Below, piece after piece: positions 53,640-63,063 of a stretch of DNA of 64,000 bases (within the stretch, counting starts at the first letter, position 1; the number at the start of each line of letters is the position of its first letter). The translations under genes and the position numbers were made by a program. The stretch comes from Pseudoteredinibacter isoporae_A (lineage in GTDB: Bacteria > Pseudomonadota > Gammaproteobacteria > Pseudomonadales > Cellvibrionaceae). A model generated the notes under the pieces. It saw only the letters and a list, made by a program, of their open reading frames with translations, was not told the origin of the DNA and searched no databases. The stretch is from NCBI RefSeq assembly GCF_040372805.1, contig NZ_BAABWJ010000004.1, positions 62,001 to 126,000 of the forward strand, in the 5' to 3' direction.

Positions 53640-54026
53640 ATGAAGCCTATCCCCTTTCGCCAGAATGGCCTTTCCATGATTGAAGTTTTGGTCGCCCTGG
53701 CCATTTTTGCCAGCACCGTGGTCTTGGCCCTTTCCAGCTTACAATTCCAGCTTCATCGACAACACAAAATTGCCCAACAACATCTCGCAGCACACGTGAG
53801 CAACAACATCATCACTGACTTGCAACTGGGTACTCGTCCTTGGCCTAATGACAGCACCCGACACTCGATTCAATTTGCCGAAAGGCAGTGGGATCTGATG
53901 TTAACCCCAGAAGCTACCCCCGTCGATCACTGGAAACGCTTGCGAATCGAAGTGAATGCCGAGGGAAAAACACTCGCAACACAACACGCCTACCGACAAT
54001 TTACGTCCACGGGTGATCAGCAATGA
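53640..54026 (+). CDS. gspI: Type II secretion minor pseudopilin GspI
   Basis: The protein has 128 residues from the ATG at 53640, one base after the gspH stop; the open frame extends back to 53598 inside gspH and was rejected. The prepilin signal NG/LSMIEVLVALAIFASTV has Glu5, and the conserved LVALAIF is typical of GspI. It forms the tip complex with GspJ and GspK. It overlaps gspJ by 4 bases. Confidence 0.9.
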   Translation: MKPIPFRQNGLSMIEVLVALAIFASTVVLALSSLQFQLHRQHKIAQQHLAAHVSNNIITDLQLGTRPWPNDSTRHSIQFAERQWDLMLTPEATPVDHWKRLRIEVNAEGKTLATQHAYRQFTSTGDQQ

Positions 54027-54589
54027 TGGCCTCTCGCCAACATGGGCTGACACTCATCGAAACCTTGATCAGTCTCGCTATATTAGGGCTGATTGCCGTT
54101 GCCGCAACCCAAGCTTTGCAACGTGCTTCACTCCTCAAAGATAAAATTGATCTGCAATCATCCACGCTTCAAGCCCAGCTTACCTTGGAGCAACTGATCA
54201 GCCGAGACATTCTCAATAGCGAGGCGTTAGTTTGGCCCAGCCCACACTGCCAGGGCTTTCCTGAATGCTTTGAGCTTGAGCTGAAATACAACGCCTTTAC
54301 CGACAAGCCCGACACGCTACGCTTTATCCGTTATCGCTTTGACAATGGTCGACTCTATCGCGATCAGTCGACCGCACAGGGAAATTGGCAAACGGTCGAA
54401 CTGAAGCATCAGCTGGAATCTTTACACTTCTCCATTTTCAGGCAACAATGGCAGAGCGTACTCGACATCCCCACCGACATCAGTTCCGTTACATCTCGAC
54501 ACAATCCCGATCATCGCGTGCGAGCTCTGCGCATCCACTGGAAGACAAACGCAATGCCCGCCTATGAGCAAACGGTGATGCTGCCATGA
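54023..54589 (+). CDS. gspJ: Type II secretion minor pseudopilin GspJ
   Basis: The 188-residue protein has the prepilin signal HG/LTLIETLISLAILGLIAVAA with Glu5 and the usual GspJ size. The C-terminal part carries RALRIHWKT and QTVMLP, like GspJ ends. It belongs to the I-J-K tip complex. It overlaps both its neighbours by 4 bases (ATGA), which implies coupled translation. Confidence 0.88.
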   Translation: MMASRQHGLTLIETLISLAILGLIAVAATQALQRASLLKDKIDLQSSTLQAQLTLEQLISRDILNSEALVWPSPHCQGFPECFELELKYNAFTDKPDTLRFIRYRFDNGRLYRDQSTAQGNWQTVELKHQLESLHFSIFRQQWQSVLDIPTDISSVTSRHNPDHRVRALRIHWKTNAMPAYEQTVMLP

Positions 54590-55515
54590 ACTCTTGCATT
54601 CACCCCGGCAAAGAGCGACATAAACAATCGGGCGTTGCCTTAATTCTGGTTTTATTTCTGCTCGCCATTGTCAGCCTACTTGCTGTAAACGCCGGAGAAA
54701 AAACCTATCAACTGCAACTCCGCCTGAGTATGCAAAAACAACAACAAGCCATCTTAAGTGAACAGTTTGCGCTTGAAAGGTTTGCGCTGGAACAATATTC
54801 AGAACACATTCAAAGCAGTCAGACGAGCTCTCCCAGACAAGAATGGCAACAACCCCTCACCCTGCCCATTGAAGAGAGCCAACTCAACATCCAACTTATG
54901 CAACAACCCGCCTGCTTCAACCTCAGCAGCTTGGCAGGTCTGAGCATAAATCAACTCCAGAGCAACACCGGGCTTAAACAACTGTTATTGTTACTGGAAA
55001 ACCTGAATGCCCCAAGCCCGTTAACAAGCCTTGAAGATATACTGAAAGCCAATGAGCATCTGCCCAACTCGGTCAACGACATCAATCCTATTCAAAGCAA
55101 ACAGATACTTAAGCAACGTCTGAACACCCAATGGAGCAGCAATGATTGGGAGGCATTGGCCCCATTCATATGTTACTTGCCCAGCCCGTATTCTCGCTGG
55201 AACATTAATGGCTTCAACGCACAACATCAACCACTGCTCAAAGCCCTGCTGCTTAACCAGTTACAGGACAGCGACATCGAGGATCTGATTAACCTTGCCA
55301 ATACCAAGGGTTTTGACAGTAACCACAGTTTTTGGCAGTTCGACAGCCTGAAAGCTATGGCCTTTCCCGCGGAGCTTAAATTACAATTGCGGACAAAATC
55401 CGAGTACTATTGGTTGAATATGCAAATTCACCGCAGTCACAGCCGTCTGGAACAGTGGTATTTTTTGCAGCAGCAAGGCTCAAACCTGAAAAAGCGCTAC
55501 AGCTATAGGACCTGA
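54586..55515 (+). CDS. gspK: Type II secretion minor pseudopilin GspK
   Basis: The 309-residue protein has the GspK type of signal, SG/VALILVLFLLAIVSLLAV, with no Glu at position 5, which is characteristic of GspK. A large alpha-helical domain follows, with LSSLAGLSINQL and SPLTSLEDI elements of the GspK fold. It caps the pseudopilus. It lies 3 bases before gspL. Confidence 0.9.
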   Translation: MNSCIHPGKERHKQSGVALILVLFLLAIVSLLAVNAGEKTYQLQLRLSMQKQQQAILSEQFALERFALEQYSEHIQSSQTSSPRQEWQQPLTLPIEESQLNIQLMQQPACFNLSSLAGLSINQLQSNTGLKQLLLLLENLNAPSPLTSLEDILKANEHLPNSVNDINPIQSKQILKQRLNTQWSSNDWEALAPFICYLPSPYSRWNINGFNAQHQPLLKALLLNQLQDSDIEDLINLANTKGFDSNHSFWQFDSLKAMAFPAELKLQLRTKSEYYWLNMQIHRSHSRLEQWYFLQQQGSNLKKRYSYRT

Positions 55516-55518
55516 GGC

Positions 55519-56415
55519 ATGGGCAATTTATACATTTACATCAAGTCTTCCGTTGAATGGCTGGTCATGGAAAACGACAATATTGTTTCCAGTGGCTGCT
55601 TGAATATGGCACAGTCCAGCATCAATAAAGACCAGAGTCAGCCGCTGCAGGCCTTGCTTCCCAAGGAGTTTTCGAATCTGCCCTGCCGAGTCATTATTGC
55701 GGCAGAGCACAGTATTTCATTGGCCGCCGAGCTCGACTGCCCAGAGCGTCACGCTCGCTCTGCCAGCCTTTATGCGCTGCAAGAGCACTGCAGCCAAAGC
55801 CCCGACAGTCTTCATTGGAGCTTTCACAGCGAAGAAGGCACTCACTTGGTCGAGGCGATCAATAAAGATCTGTTCAACAATATTTACCTCAGCCTGCAGG
55901 GCCTTGCTCTGGTTGATATTCGTTTCGACTATCAATTGATGCCCTCGAGCACAGAAACGGCCGAAGCACTTTGCCTTGGTCAACGTCTACTTCTGAGACT
56001 CCCCCAACAACACCATAATGAATTTTCCCGACATGCTTATAGCGTGCATAAAAGCTGGGCAACAACCTGGTGGAAGTCATTCAGCGACAGCCCGCAATTG
56101 AGCAAGTTGAAACTCTATGGCTGTATTGAGGAATTCACCGACGGTTTCAGTGAAAAAGAAAAAAACGCCTTAAGCGCGCGCAGCGTTGAACTGGATCTCT
56201 GCGAACCTTGTGCAGCAGCAGATTTAGAACAGCTACTGTGTTATCAACAACATCGTCGGGTCAGGTGCAACACTCACAGCAATTTACTCAGTATTGCACA
56301 CCCAGCCACATCAAATGCTTATCGCCTTCCGCGTCCAGTCAAACCCGTACTCATGGGCGCCTACTCGCTGATTGCTGCCTGTGCGCTCTACTGGGGAAGT
56401 CAGCTGCTCAGCTAA
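55519..56415 (+). CDS. gspL: Shortened type II secretion protein GspL (cytoplasmic domain plus membrane helix only)
   Basis: The protein has 298 residues. The N-terminal actin-like cytoplasmic domain binds GspE in the family. The C-terminus is a single membrane helix (about 276-297; VLMGAYSLIAACALYWGSQLL) that stops at once. Usual GspL proteins have about 380-400 residues with a periplasmic ferredoxin-like domain that pairs with GspM. Here that domain is absent, and no gspM or gspN follows; the next gene is convergent and unrelated. The assignment rests mainly on its operon place and the layout, because the cytoplasmic part is poorly conserved. Confidence 0.75.
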   Translation: MGNLYIYIKSSVEWLVMENDNIVSSGCLNMAQSSINKDQSQPLQALLPKEFSNLPCRVIIAAEHSISLAAELDCPERHARSASLYALQEHCSQSPDSLHWSFHSEEGTHLVEAINKDLFNNIYLSLQGLALVDIRFDYQLMPSSTETAEALCLGQRLLLRLPQQHHNEFSRHAYSVHKSWATTWWKSFSDSPQLSKLKLYGCIEEFTDGFSEKEKNALSARSVELDLCEPCAAADLEQLLCYQQHRRVRCNTHSNLLSIAHPATSNAYRLPRPVKPVLMGAYSLIAACALYWGSQLLS

Positions 56416-56473
56416 GTTCAGATTCTTTAAAACTCCCTAAAATCTGGGTATTTCAAGACAGCTCTGAACCGGA

Positions 56474-57517
56474 TTAAAAACTGTAACTCAGGGAAACCGA
56501 GCCGTAAGACTGACCTTCCTCTTGCTGTTTGAATTCCTTACTGCGGAACACGTGAGAATACGATAGCTTCCAACGCTCGTAAATCACCGCTACGCCCAGC
56601 GCCGCATCGCCCACTATGTATTCTTTATCAACAGAATGACTGTCCCTGAAAGTATTGCCGTCGAGAAAAATATTATTCGCGACCAAACGAACATCTGTGG
56701 CCAGAAAACCGTAAACATGCCAATCACGATCCAAAGGATTCCCCAACCCCGGGGCACTATTGTCCCCACCAGGGCGCAATGTTGATACACCGAAATCATT
56801 CGGCAGTCGATAACCGATTCGGAATTCTCCGCCAGCATTAAAATACGATCCCACATTCCCTATGCTGCCGCCCCAATGATTGATAAAGTCCATATCAATC
56901 ACATCCCAAAGCGCTTCTTCAGTAATCTGAAAACGACGTTTGCGCTCAAATACCAATTGCACACCCAACTCATTTTCAAGTTGATTGTCCCAACCCTGAA
57001 ACAAAGCAATATTACGTTCGGCGTGAATGAAATCTTGAGCCTCTTTGGCTTTTGCCCAAGGACCTACAACGCCAATATTTAGCTCTACTGAATGCAAACG
57101 ATCGTCGACACGCGCTTGATAACCAATGCCCCCATACAGCCAACCAGCATAAGGGCGATCGTTAGGATCTACCGTTTCACGTTCACGATCAGTCGGTGTG
57201 AACATCAACTGCCCAGTGCTGAGAATCATATTGCGCTGGACATCCTGACGCCCTTTCTTGGGAGGGCTGGGATGAATGGCCTTAAGCAGAGTATTTAGCT
57301 TGTTCACCCAGGGGTAAGCATCTTCTCTCTTGGTAAGAAAGCTATCAACGTCAGGGGAAATAAAAGAAAGGCGAACGCCGTTGGTATAGTTGAGATCAGT
57401 ACCCGTAAACAAATCGTTTTCAAAATAGAGATTTGCAGTCCATCGGTCTTCTGCCTGCAGTGAAGCAGAACCTAAAATCACGGTCGCCAGCGTCAGCGCC
57501 CCCAATACCTTTTTCAT
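56474..57517 (-). CDS. lpxR: LpxR-family outer-membrane lipid A 3'-O-deacylase
   Basis: The 347-residue protein has a signal peptide ending near LQAED. The mature part begins with the LpxR signature YFENDLFTGTDLNYTNG, whose Asn-Asp pair is catalytic or calcium-binding in the Salmonella enzyme, then DRPYAGW and DFIHAERN followed by GWDNQLENE, which holds the conserved His. It ends in SVSLSYSF, an outer-membrane aromatic end. It should remove the 3'-acyloxyacyl group from lipid A or a similar lipid at the outer leaflet. It is about 25 bases before a LysR gene on the same strand, but transcription runs from the LysR gene towards it, so the two may share a message. Confidence 0.82.
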   Translation of the reverse strand: MKKVLGALTLATVILGSASLQAEDRWTANLYFENDLFTGTDLNYTNGVRLSFISPDVDSFLTKREDAYPWVNKLNTLLKAIHPSPPKKGRQDVQRNMILSTGQLMFTPTDRERETVDPNDRPYAGWLYGGIGYQARVDDRLHSVELNIGVVGPWAKAKEAQDFIHAERNIALFQGWDNQLENELGVQLVFERKRRFQITEEALWDVIDMDFINHWGGSIGNVGSYFNAGGEFRIGYRLPNDFGVSTLRPGGDNSAPGLGNPLDRDWHVYGFLATDVRLVANNIFLDGNTFRDSHSVDKEYIVGDAALGVAVIYERWKLSYSHVFRSKEFKQQEEGQSYGSVSLSYSF

Positions 57518-57541
57518 TGCGTTCCTTAGTGTTGTGCCTGC

Positions 57542-58489
57542 TCAATCGACGGTCTTCGCCACTTCAGCAATCAAACGACGCAACCACTGATGCGCCGGGT
57601 TATTTTGCAGCAGCGGACTCCAGGCCATCTTCAGTTCCAAGGGTGGAATTTCAAACGGCGGCTCTTTGATGACCACTCGGCTGTTCTTACTCTGTAGACG
57701 CGCAGCTCTGCTTGGTATCGTAACCACCAGATCTTTTTGCTCGGCCAGCAACATCGCAGCCTGATAGTGACGGGTAAACACCGTGATTTCGCGTTTGTGT
57801 CCCGCTTTGGCCAGAGCCTCGTCCACCCAACCCAGTCGTTGCACATCGCTTGGATTTACTCCCACCCCAACGCCCATGCCCGTTTTACTGACCCAGACGT
57901 GTTTGGACTGCAAATATTTATCCAAATCGAAATCGTGTCTTGCCGGGTTTTTCTTACTCATCAAGCAGGAAAAACTGTCTCGCCATACCGTCAACTGGTG
58001 AAAGGACTGCGGCATGGAATCAAAACGGTTGATCACCATATCCACTTTGCCCTGCTCCACATCCAGAAAGCTCACATCACTGGGCGTCATAATGTCCAGA
58101 GTCACGCCGGGCGCATCATTACGCAGCCGCTTCAGCAGCTTTGGAAACAAGGTCGATTCCGCGTAATCACTCGCCATAATGCGAAAAACACGCTCACTGC
58201 CCTTGGCATCAAAGTCTTCACGGGGTTGCACCGCCTTTTCAATGTCCGCCAATACCGCCCTCACCTGAGGCTCCAGTTCGGTTGCCCGCTCTGTAGGCGT
58301 CATTCCTTCACTGGTGCGAACCAGCAAGGGATCACTGAACAACTCGCGCAAGCGCTTCAAACCGTTGCTCATGGCGGGCTGACTGATGCCTAACTGACTG
58401 GCAGCTTTGGTGACATTGCGCTCCCGGAGAAGCACATCCAAATAGACGAGAAGATTGAGATCAATTCGAGAGATATTCATAAGCGACAC
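57542..58489 (-). CDS. LysR-family transcriptional regulator (NodD/LeuO-like class)
   Basis: The 315-residue protein has an N-terminal helix-turn-helix (RNVTKAASQLGISQPAMSNGLKRLRELF) and the DPLLVRTSEGMTPTERA segment typical of the NodD/NahR/LeuO-like subgroup. The C-terminal effector domain follows (VFRIMASDYAESTLFPKLLKRL). It is transcribed in the same direction as the lpxR-like gene and 25 bases before it, an arrangement that suggests co-transcription. The effector and targets are unknown. Confidence 0.9.
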   Translation of the reverse strand: MSLMNISRIDLNLLVYLDVLLRERNVTKAASQLGISQPAMSNGLKRLRELFSDPLLVRTSEGMTPTERATELEPQVRAVLADIEKAVQPREDFDAKGSERVFRIMASDYAESTLFPKLLKRLRNDAPGVTLDIMTPSDVSFLDVEQGKVDMVINRFDSMPQSFHQLTVWRDSFSCLMSKKNPARHDFDLDKYLQSKHVWVSKTGMGVGVGVNPSDVQRLGWVDEALAKAGHKREITVFTRHYQAAMLLAEQKDLVVTIPSRAARLQSKNSRVVIKEPPFEIPPLELKMAWSPLLQNNPAHQWLRRLIAEVAKTVD

Positions 58490-58574
58490 TTTATTTCAGC
58501 GGCCGCCATTATTCACCAAAGATATGACAAAGTCCATCTACATTAGGTATATAGATACCACAGACAAACTCAAC

Positions 58575-59642
58575 TCACGCTGAACAGCCGGCCAAATCCG
58601 CCTCAAACCGCTCGCCAATCACTTGATTACGGCCTTCGGTTTTGGCTTGATACAAGCGTTGGTCGGCGCAGCGATACAAGTCATCCAAATCACCCGCATC
58701 CACAGCGAATTCCGCAACACCAATACTGACCGTTACCGATAATTGCTCATTGCCTGCTTGAAACTGTTTCGCCTCAATCGCTCCTCGGAGCGACTCAGCA
58801 ACTTTGCTCGCTGCCGATAAACCAGCCCCGGACAAGATAAGACAGAATTCTTCCCCGCCAACCCGAAAGCCATAGTCAGTCTGACGGCTGTGCTGTCGAA
58901 TCAAATCCGCCACGCCCACCAATATGCGGTCGCCCACATCATGGCCATGACAGTCGTTCACTTGCTTGAAATGATCGATATCGATTAACAACAGGCTGAG
59001 CTCAAGTTCGTTACGCTGAGCGACACGAACTTCGCGCTCAAAGATCTCAGCCAATCGCAGGCGGTTGTACATTGCCGTAAGCGAATCCTCGGCGGCCATC
59101 TTCATCAATTGCGCCTGAGAGCGCTCACGATTGATTTCATAAATATGAGAGAAAACCCAAATCAAGCCGCAACATAATGCCACATTCAATGTGCTGCTCA
59201 TGGTCATCAACACAACTTCCAGCTCAAAGCGCAGGAGAAACACCACAATGGTCAGAGCGAGATAAGCCGCTGTAAATCGCAACCCCAGATAACTGCCCAA
59301 CGTTAAATAGGAAATCAGCGGTATGGAAAAAATCCAAACGAAAACGGTCGGACTCGTGTTTGGTAAAAACAGAATGAACATCATGATGCTGTAAAAGCAT
59401 AAAATAAAGCCAATGCACCAGGCTTTCAGATTCCTGGTATGTTCCAGCTGGTAATAGCTAAACCCTGCAACCATTGCGGCAACGAACTCGATGCCTGCAA
59501 TGAGATACAGGCCTCGCACTGAATTAACAATGACAAAAACCACACCGCCCCAAGCCGTAAACAAACTCAGGGCTCGAATCACCGAGCGACGATGAGGGGA
59601 ATCATCATAAAAGGCCACGAACAGGCTCCCAGCCGACAGCAT
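58575..59642 (-). CDS. Membrane GGDEF diguanylate cyclase
   Basis: The 355-residue protein has about six membrane helices over residues 20-170, then a GGDEF domain (about 185-345) with VGGEEFC as the active site and RQTD five residues before it as the inhibitory site, so product-inhibited synthesis of c-di-GMP is expected. FKQVNDCHGHDVGD is the conserved metal and nucleotide loop. The hydrophobic sensor region has no recognised ligand motif. Single gene. It is the second cyclase in this window; the first is at the very start. Confidence 0.92.
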   Translation of the reverse strand: MLSAGSLFVAFYDDSPHRRSVIRALSLFTAWGGVVFVIVNSVRGLYLIAGIEFVAAMVAGFSYYQLEHTRNLKAWCIGFILCFYSIMMFILFLPNTSPTVFVWIFSIPLISYLTLGSYLGLRFTAAYLALTIVVFLLRFELEVVLMTMSSTLNVALCCGLIWVFSHIYEINRERSQAQLMKMAAEDSLTAMYNRLRLAEIFEREVRVAQRNELELSLLLIDIDHFKQVNDCHGHDVGDRILVGVADLIRQHSRQTDYGFRVGGEEFCLILSGAGLSAASKVAESLRGAIEAKQFQAGNEQLSVTVSIGVAEFAVDAGDLDDLYRCADQRLYQAKTEGRNQVIGERFEADLAGCSA

Positions 59643-59860
59643 CGAACAACAAAGAGGCTATGCGCCTGAAAAACGGGAACAGGAAAGTATTATAATACGG
59701 CATCTTTACCCAAAGCATTCCTTGCAAGGCTAATTCCATCGTCAGTGCATCGCGTTCAAATTGCACTGGGCTCAGTATACGCCATTATCAAGAAAATACT
59801 TTGAATGAGCTGCCAAACGGTAGGCAGCTCACTACAAATTGTCTTCAGAGCAAAAAGAGA

Positions 59861-60424
59861 TTACTCAGAGAGGACGGTAACATAGTCAAAATCGACATCA
59901 CGATCTATATAGGCCATACCTAGCTTGTTCAGATAGTCCATTCGATCAGCTTTCATCAGATCAATCTCAGGAGCCAACAGATTACGTTCCTGATACAGGC
60001 CTGCAACAAAAGCCATATAAGCTTCACCTTCCGGAATCAGAAGCAAACTTGCCGCGCCTACATCCGGTTTGACCTGAGCATTCAGCTCTTCCGGCAGTGT
60101 AATCGCAAGCACGACAGCTTTTTCATCGCCTTCAACACGCACACTGCGATCCCTTACGGCTTGCCTTCCCCAGTAATACGCCAGTTCTTTACTCTGGGTT
60201 AAAAATACCGGCTCGATAGATTCTGTATAACTATTCCCGATGGTCGCCATGGTCTGCTTGGCGGCCTGCTTCATCGCTTTATCCCCTGAGCGATTCAAAC
60301 CGTATGCCTGAATAGAACCAAGCAAGGCTGAAGACGTACCGTGATACCAGGTATCGCCACAGGCAAAACCGGCTTCCGTCAATCGTTCTTGGGGATCTTT
60401 TAAATAGGCTGGAGTATCAGTCAT
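59861..60424 (-). CDS. Putative ADP-ribosyltransferase-fold protein of unknown function
   Basis: This 187-residue cytoplasmic protein starts at the ATG at 60424; a GTG at 60436 is also in frame. The pattern WYHGTSSALLGSIQAYGL near residue 28, with VFLTQSKELAYYWGRQA about 50 residues later, is the one seen at the NAD-binding core of ADP-ribosyltransferase-fold enzymes such as Tpt1/KptA or Arr, namely a His in strand 1 and a Tyr after T/S. A third acidic or polar catalytic residue cannot be placed with confidence. No partner or immunity gene was seen, and no signal peptide. It could be a housekeeping transferase, an RNA-processing enzyme or a non-catalytic relative. Moderate confidence in the fold only. 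Confidence 0.5.
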   Translation of the reverse strand: MTDTPAYLKDPQERLTEAGFACGDTWYHGTSSALLGSIQAYGLNRSGDKAMKQAAKQTMATIGNSYTESIEPVFLTQSKELAYYWGRQAVRDRSVRVEGDEKAVVLAITLPEELNAQVKPDVGAASLLLIPEGEAYMAFVAGLYQERNLLAPEIDLMKADRMDYLNKLGMAYIDRDVDFDYVTVLSE

Positions 60425-60529
60425 GATCACAGTCACTCAATCATTTAGTGTTTAGACAGTTGGGAATTCTACCCTACTTTCACCCAGCACAAGGCCCTTT
60501 CTTTATCAAGATGCCTGAATGGAGGGTAT

Positions 60530-60562
60530 AAAAAAGGCGGCACCTCTTCAGGGGCCGCCTTT
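60530..60562 (-). terminator. Intrinsic terminator of aceA
   Basis: On the minus strand, AAAGGCGGC pairs with GCCGCCTTT over a 12-base loop and is followed by a T run. It lies about 50 bases after the aceA stop. Confidence 0.85.
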
Positions 60563-60614
60563 GATCGAATTCTGGATCACCTCATTACAATGAAGTGATA
60601 TCAGATAACTTCGA

Positions 60615-62210
60615 TTAACCGAACTGGTTAGAGGTGTTTTTCGCACCACCGGCTTTCAATGCGTTCTCACCAGCGTAGTACTCTTTGTGATCGTCGCCCA
60701 GATCAGAACCCGCCATGTTCTGGTGCTTAACGCAAGCAATACCCTGACGGATTTCTTTACGCTGTACGCCAGCCACGTAACCCAGCATGCCCTGCTCGCC
60801 GAAGTATTCCTTCGCCAGATTATCAACAGACAATGCCGTAGTGTGGTAAGTCGGCAGAGTGATCAGGTGGTGGAACACGTTCGCTTCGCGAGAAGTATCC
60901 GCCTGGAAGGTCTTCACTCGCTCATCAGCTACTGCAGACAACTCAGAATCGTCGTATTCAGCAGACATCAGGTTGCCACGGTCATAGGCAGAAACGTCTT
61001 TACCTTCGGCCGCCCATGCATCGTAAGTCTGCTGACGGAAGTTCAGAGTCCAGTTGAAAGAAGGTGAGTTGTTATACACGAGTTTCGCATCAGGATGCAC
61101 TTTACGAACTTCATCCATCATGCCCTTGATCTCGTGAACAGTAGGCACAGCCGTTTCGATCCACAGCAGGTCAGCACCTGCGTTAATCGCTTCAACGCAA
61201 TCAAATACACAGCGCTCATGGCCAGTGCCCTGACGGAACTGGTACAAGCCAGAAGGCAAACGCTTAGGGCGAACCAGCTTGCCATCACGATTGATTACAA
61301 CGTCACCTTCCGCCATCTCAGATACGTCGATTTCTTCAACGTCCAGGTAAGAATTGTAGACATCACCCTGGTCGCCTGGCTCTTTAACCACGGCGATTTC
61401 TTTGGTCAGACCAGCACCTTCAGAGTCGGTACGAGCAACGATCAGGCCGTCATCAACACCCAGCTCCATGAAGGCGTAACGCAAAGCACGCAATTTCGCG
61501 TGGAAGTCCGCGTGAGGTACAGTTACCTTACCGTCCTGGTGACCACACTGCTTTTCATCAGCAACTTGGTTTTCGATCTGCAGACAGCAAGCACCGGCTT
61601 CAATCATTTGCTTAGCCATCAAGTACGTAGCTTCAGCGTTACCGAAACCAGCATCGATGTCCGCAATAATTGGCACAACGTGGGTTTCATGGTTATCAAT
61701 TTGATTCTGGATATCCGCAGCTTTGGCGCTATCACCCGCTTCACGGGCTTTATCCAATTCACGGAACAGGCCACCCAGCTCACGCGCATCAGCTTGACGC
61801 AAGAAGGTGTACAGCTCTTCTACCAAGCTGGCAACTGCCGTTTTCTCGTGCATGGACTGATCAGGCAGAGGACCGAAATCAGAACGCAGAGCAGCAACCA
61901 TCCAACCAGACAGGTACAAGTAGCGACGCTCGGTAGTACCGAAATGCTTCTTGATGGAAATCAGCTTCTGCTGACCCACAAAACCGTGCCAGCAACCCAA
62001 AGATTGAGTGTACTTGGTTTTGTCTTTATCAAATTCGGCCATGTCACGACGCATGATACCAGCGGTATATTTAGCGATGTCCAAGCCAGTTTTAAATTTG
62101 TTCTGTGCACGCATGCGAGCAACAGATTCTGGGTTGATAGCACTCCAGGTGTCGCCCATTGTGTCGATGGTCGCAGCGGCAGCCTGAATATCATTTTCGT
62201 AAGCGGACAT
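60615..62210 (-). CDS. aceA: Isocitrate lyase (long form)
   Basis: The 531-residue length is that of the long form known in Pseudomonas and Acinetobacter, as opposed to about 430 in E. coli. The active-site Cys lies in DEKQCGHQDGK, a variant of the KKCGH motif, and metal-binding and substrate residues lie in IIADIDAGFGN, IVARTDSEGA and NNSPSFNWT. It cleaves isocitrate to glyoxylate and succinate, the first step of the glyoxylate bypass, for growth on acetate or fatty acids. AGGAA lies 7 bases before the ATG. Malate synthase is not in the window. Single-gene unit with its own terminator. Confidence 0.97.
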   Translation of the reverse strand: MSAYENDIQAAAATIDTMGDTWSAINPESVARMRAQNKFKTGLDIAKYTAGIMRRDMAEFDKDKTKYTQSLGCWHGFVGQQKLISIKKHFGTTERRYLYLSGWMVAALRSDFGPLPDQSMHEKTAVASLVEELYTFLRQADARELGGLFRELDKAREAGDSAKAADIQNQIDNHETHVVPIIADIDAGFGNAEATYLMAKQMIEAGACCLQIENQVADEKQCGHQDGKVTVPHADFHAKLRALRYAFMELGVDDGLIVARTDSEGAGLTKEIAVVKEPGDQGDVYNSYLDVEEIDVSEMAEGDVVINRDGKLVRPKRLPSGLYQFRQGTGHERCVFDCVEAINAGADLLWIETAVPTVHEIKGMMDEVRKVHPDAKLVYNNSPSFNWTLNFRQQTYDAWAAEGKDVSAYDRGNLMSAEYDDSELSAVADERVKTFQADTSREANVFHHLITLPTYHTTALSVDNLAKEYFGEQGMLGYVAGVQRKEIRQGIACVKHQNMAGSDLGDDHKEYYAGENALKAGGAKNTSNQFG

Positions 62211-62350
62211 GATCGTTCCTCAATATCAGAGTGGAGATTGCTATAGTGCCCAAGCGGGCTGATGAGAGGCCGGCTGTTTCGCAGGAATTACCCTCATCTC
62301 GACTATGAGCTTAGTCTATTGCGAGGACTTACATAATTGAAATCGATACT

Positions 62351-62365
62351 ACCAATATTTGGTAT
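62351..62365. promoter_or_regulatory. Dyad TACCAA-TAT-TTGGTA upstream of aceA
   Basis: A perfect 6-bp inverted repeat over 3 bases lies 140 bases upstream of aceA and 118 before the divergent sigma factor gene. It could be an operator for either. No regulator can be named. Confidence 0.35.
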
Positions 62366-62482
62366 TCACCATATGTATGGCTACCGCCGTAATGCCTTGC
62401 CAACCGAAATCCCGAGAGAGACGTCTATTGAGAATAGATCAGCATTCCGATGACGCCTGATGAAGCAAGCAGGACTTGACCA

Positions 62483-63049
62483 TTGAAGCACAGCGACACC
62501 ACCAAAGCCCCCAGCCCCGCTCAGATCGAACTCTGGGTACTTGAGGCCCAGGCCGGAGACCAAAAAGCCATTGCGAGGCTCTACCACCAGTTCTCCAGAG
62601 CCTTAGAACGCTACGCTCTGCTGCAGTGCCAAAACAGAGATATGGCGATAGACGCATGTCAGGACAGCTGGGAACGCTGCTGCCATAAACTCAAACAGCT
62701 CAAAGACCCCAGTGCCTTTCGAGCCTGGCTGTTCAGAAACGTCCGTAACCGTATCACTGACTTGGCCAGGAAGAGTCTGGCGGAAGAGAACCGGAAAACC
62801 CAGCTGGAAGCCGAATCCGGTCAATCTGAGGAATTCGGCAGCCAAAACGATCAAACAGGGGAACATTTGCAGCTCTGGAAAGCCATCAATGCCCTTCCCC
62901 AGCAAGAGCGGCAATGTGTCTATCTCTTTTATCAGGAGGAATTCAGCATTCGGGAAATTGCCCTGACATTGGGGGTAACCGACGGCACGGTTAAATCCCA
63001 GTTGAGCCGCGCCCGAACCCATTTACGCAAAACCATCAATCAAATTTAA
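62483..63049 (+). CDS. ECF-type RNA polymerase sigma factor
   Basis: The 188-residue protein starts at a TTG with AGGA 8 bases upstream; no ATG lies in a better place. Region 2 (about 35-100: LYHQFSRALERYALLQCQNRDMAIDACQDSWERCC and FRAWLFRNVRNRITDLAR) and region 4 (about 130-185: LPQQERQCVYLFYQEEFSIREIALTLGVTDGTVKSQLSRA) are complete. Sigma factors of this group act under an anti-sigma partner. The following membrane protein gene, 14 bases downstream, is the obvious candidate. The regulon is unknown. Confidence 0.93.
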   Translation: MKHSDTTKAPSPAQIELWVLEAQAGDQKAIARLYHQFSRALERYALLQCQNRDMAIDACQDSWERCCHKLKQLKDPSAFRAWLFRNVRNRITDLARKSLAEENRKTQLEAESGQSEEFGSQNDQTGEHLQLWKAINALPQQERQCVYLFYQEEFSIREIALTLGVTDGTVKSQLSRARTHLRKTINQI

Positions 63050-63063
63050 ACGAGGATTTACAC

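Noticed and set aside
61095..62246. 383-codon plus-strand frame opposite aceA
   Set aside because: aceA is unmistakable on the other strand, with its own terminator and ribosome binding site; this frame is its antisense shadow.
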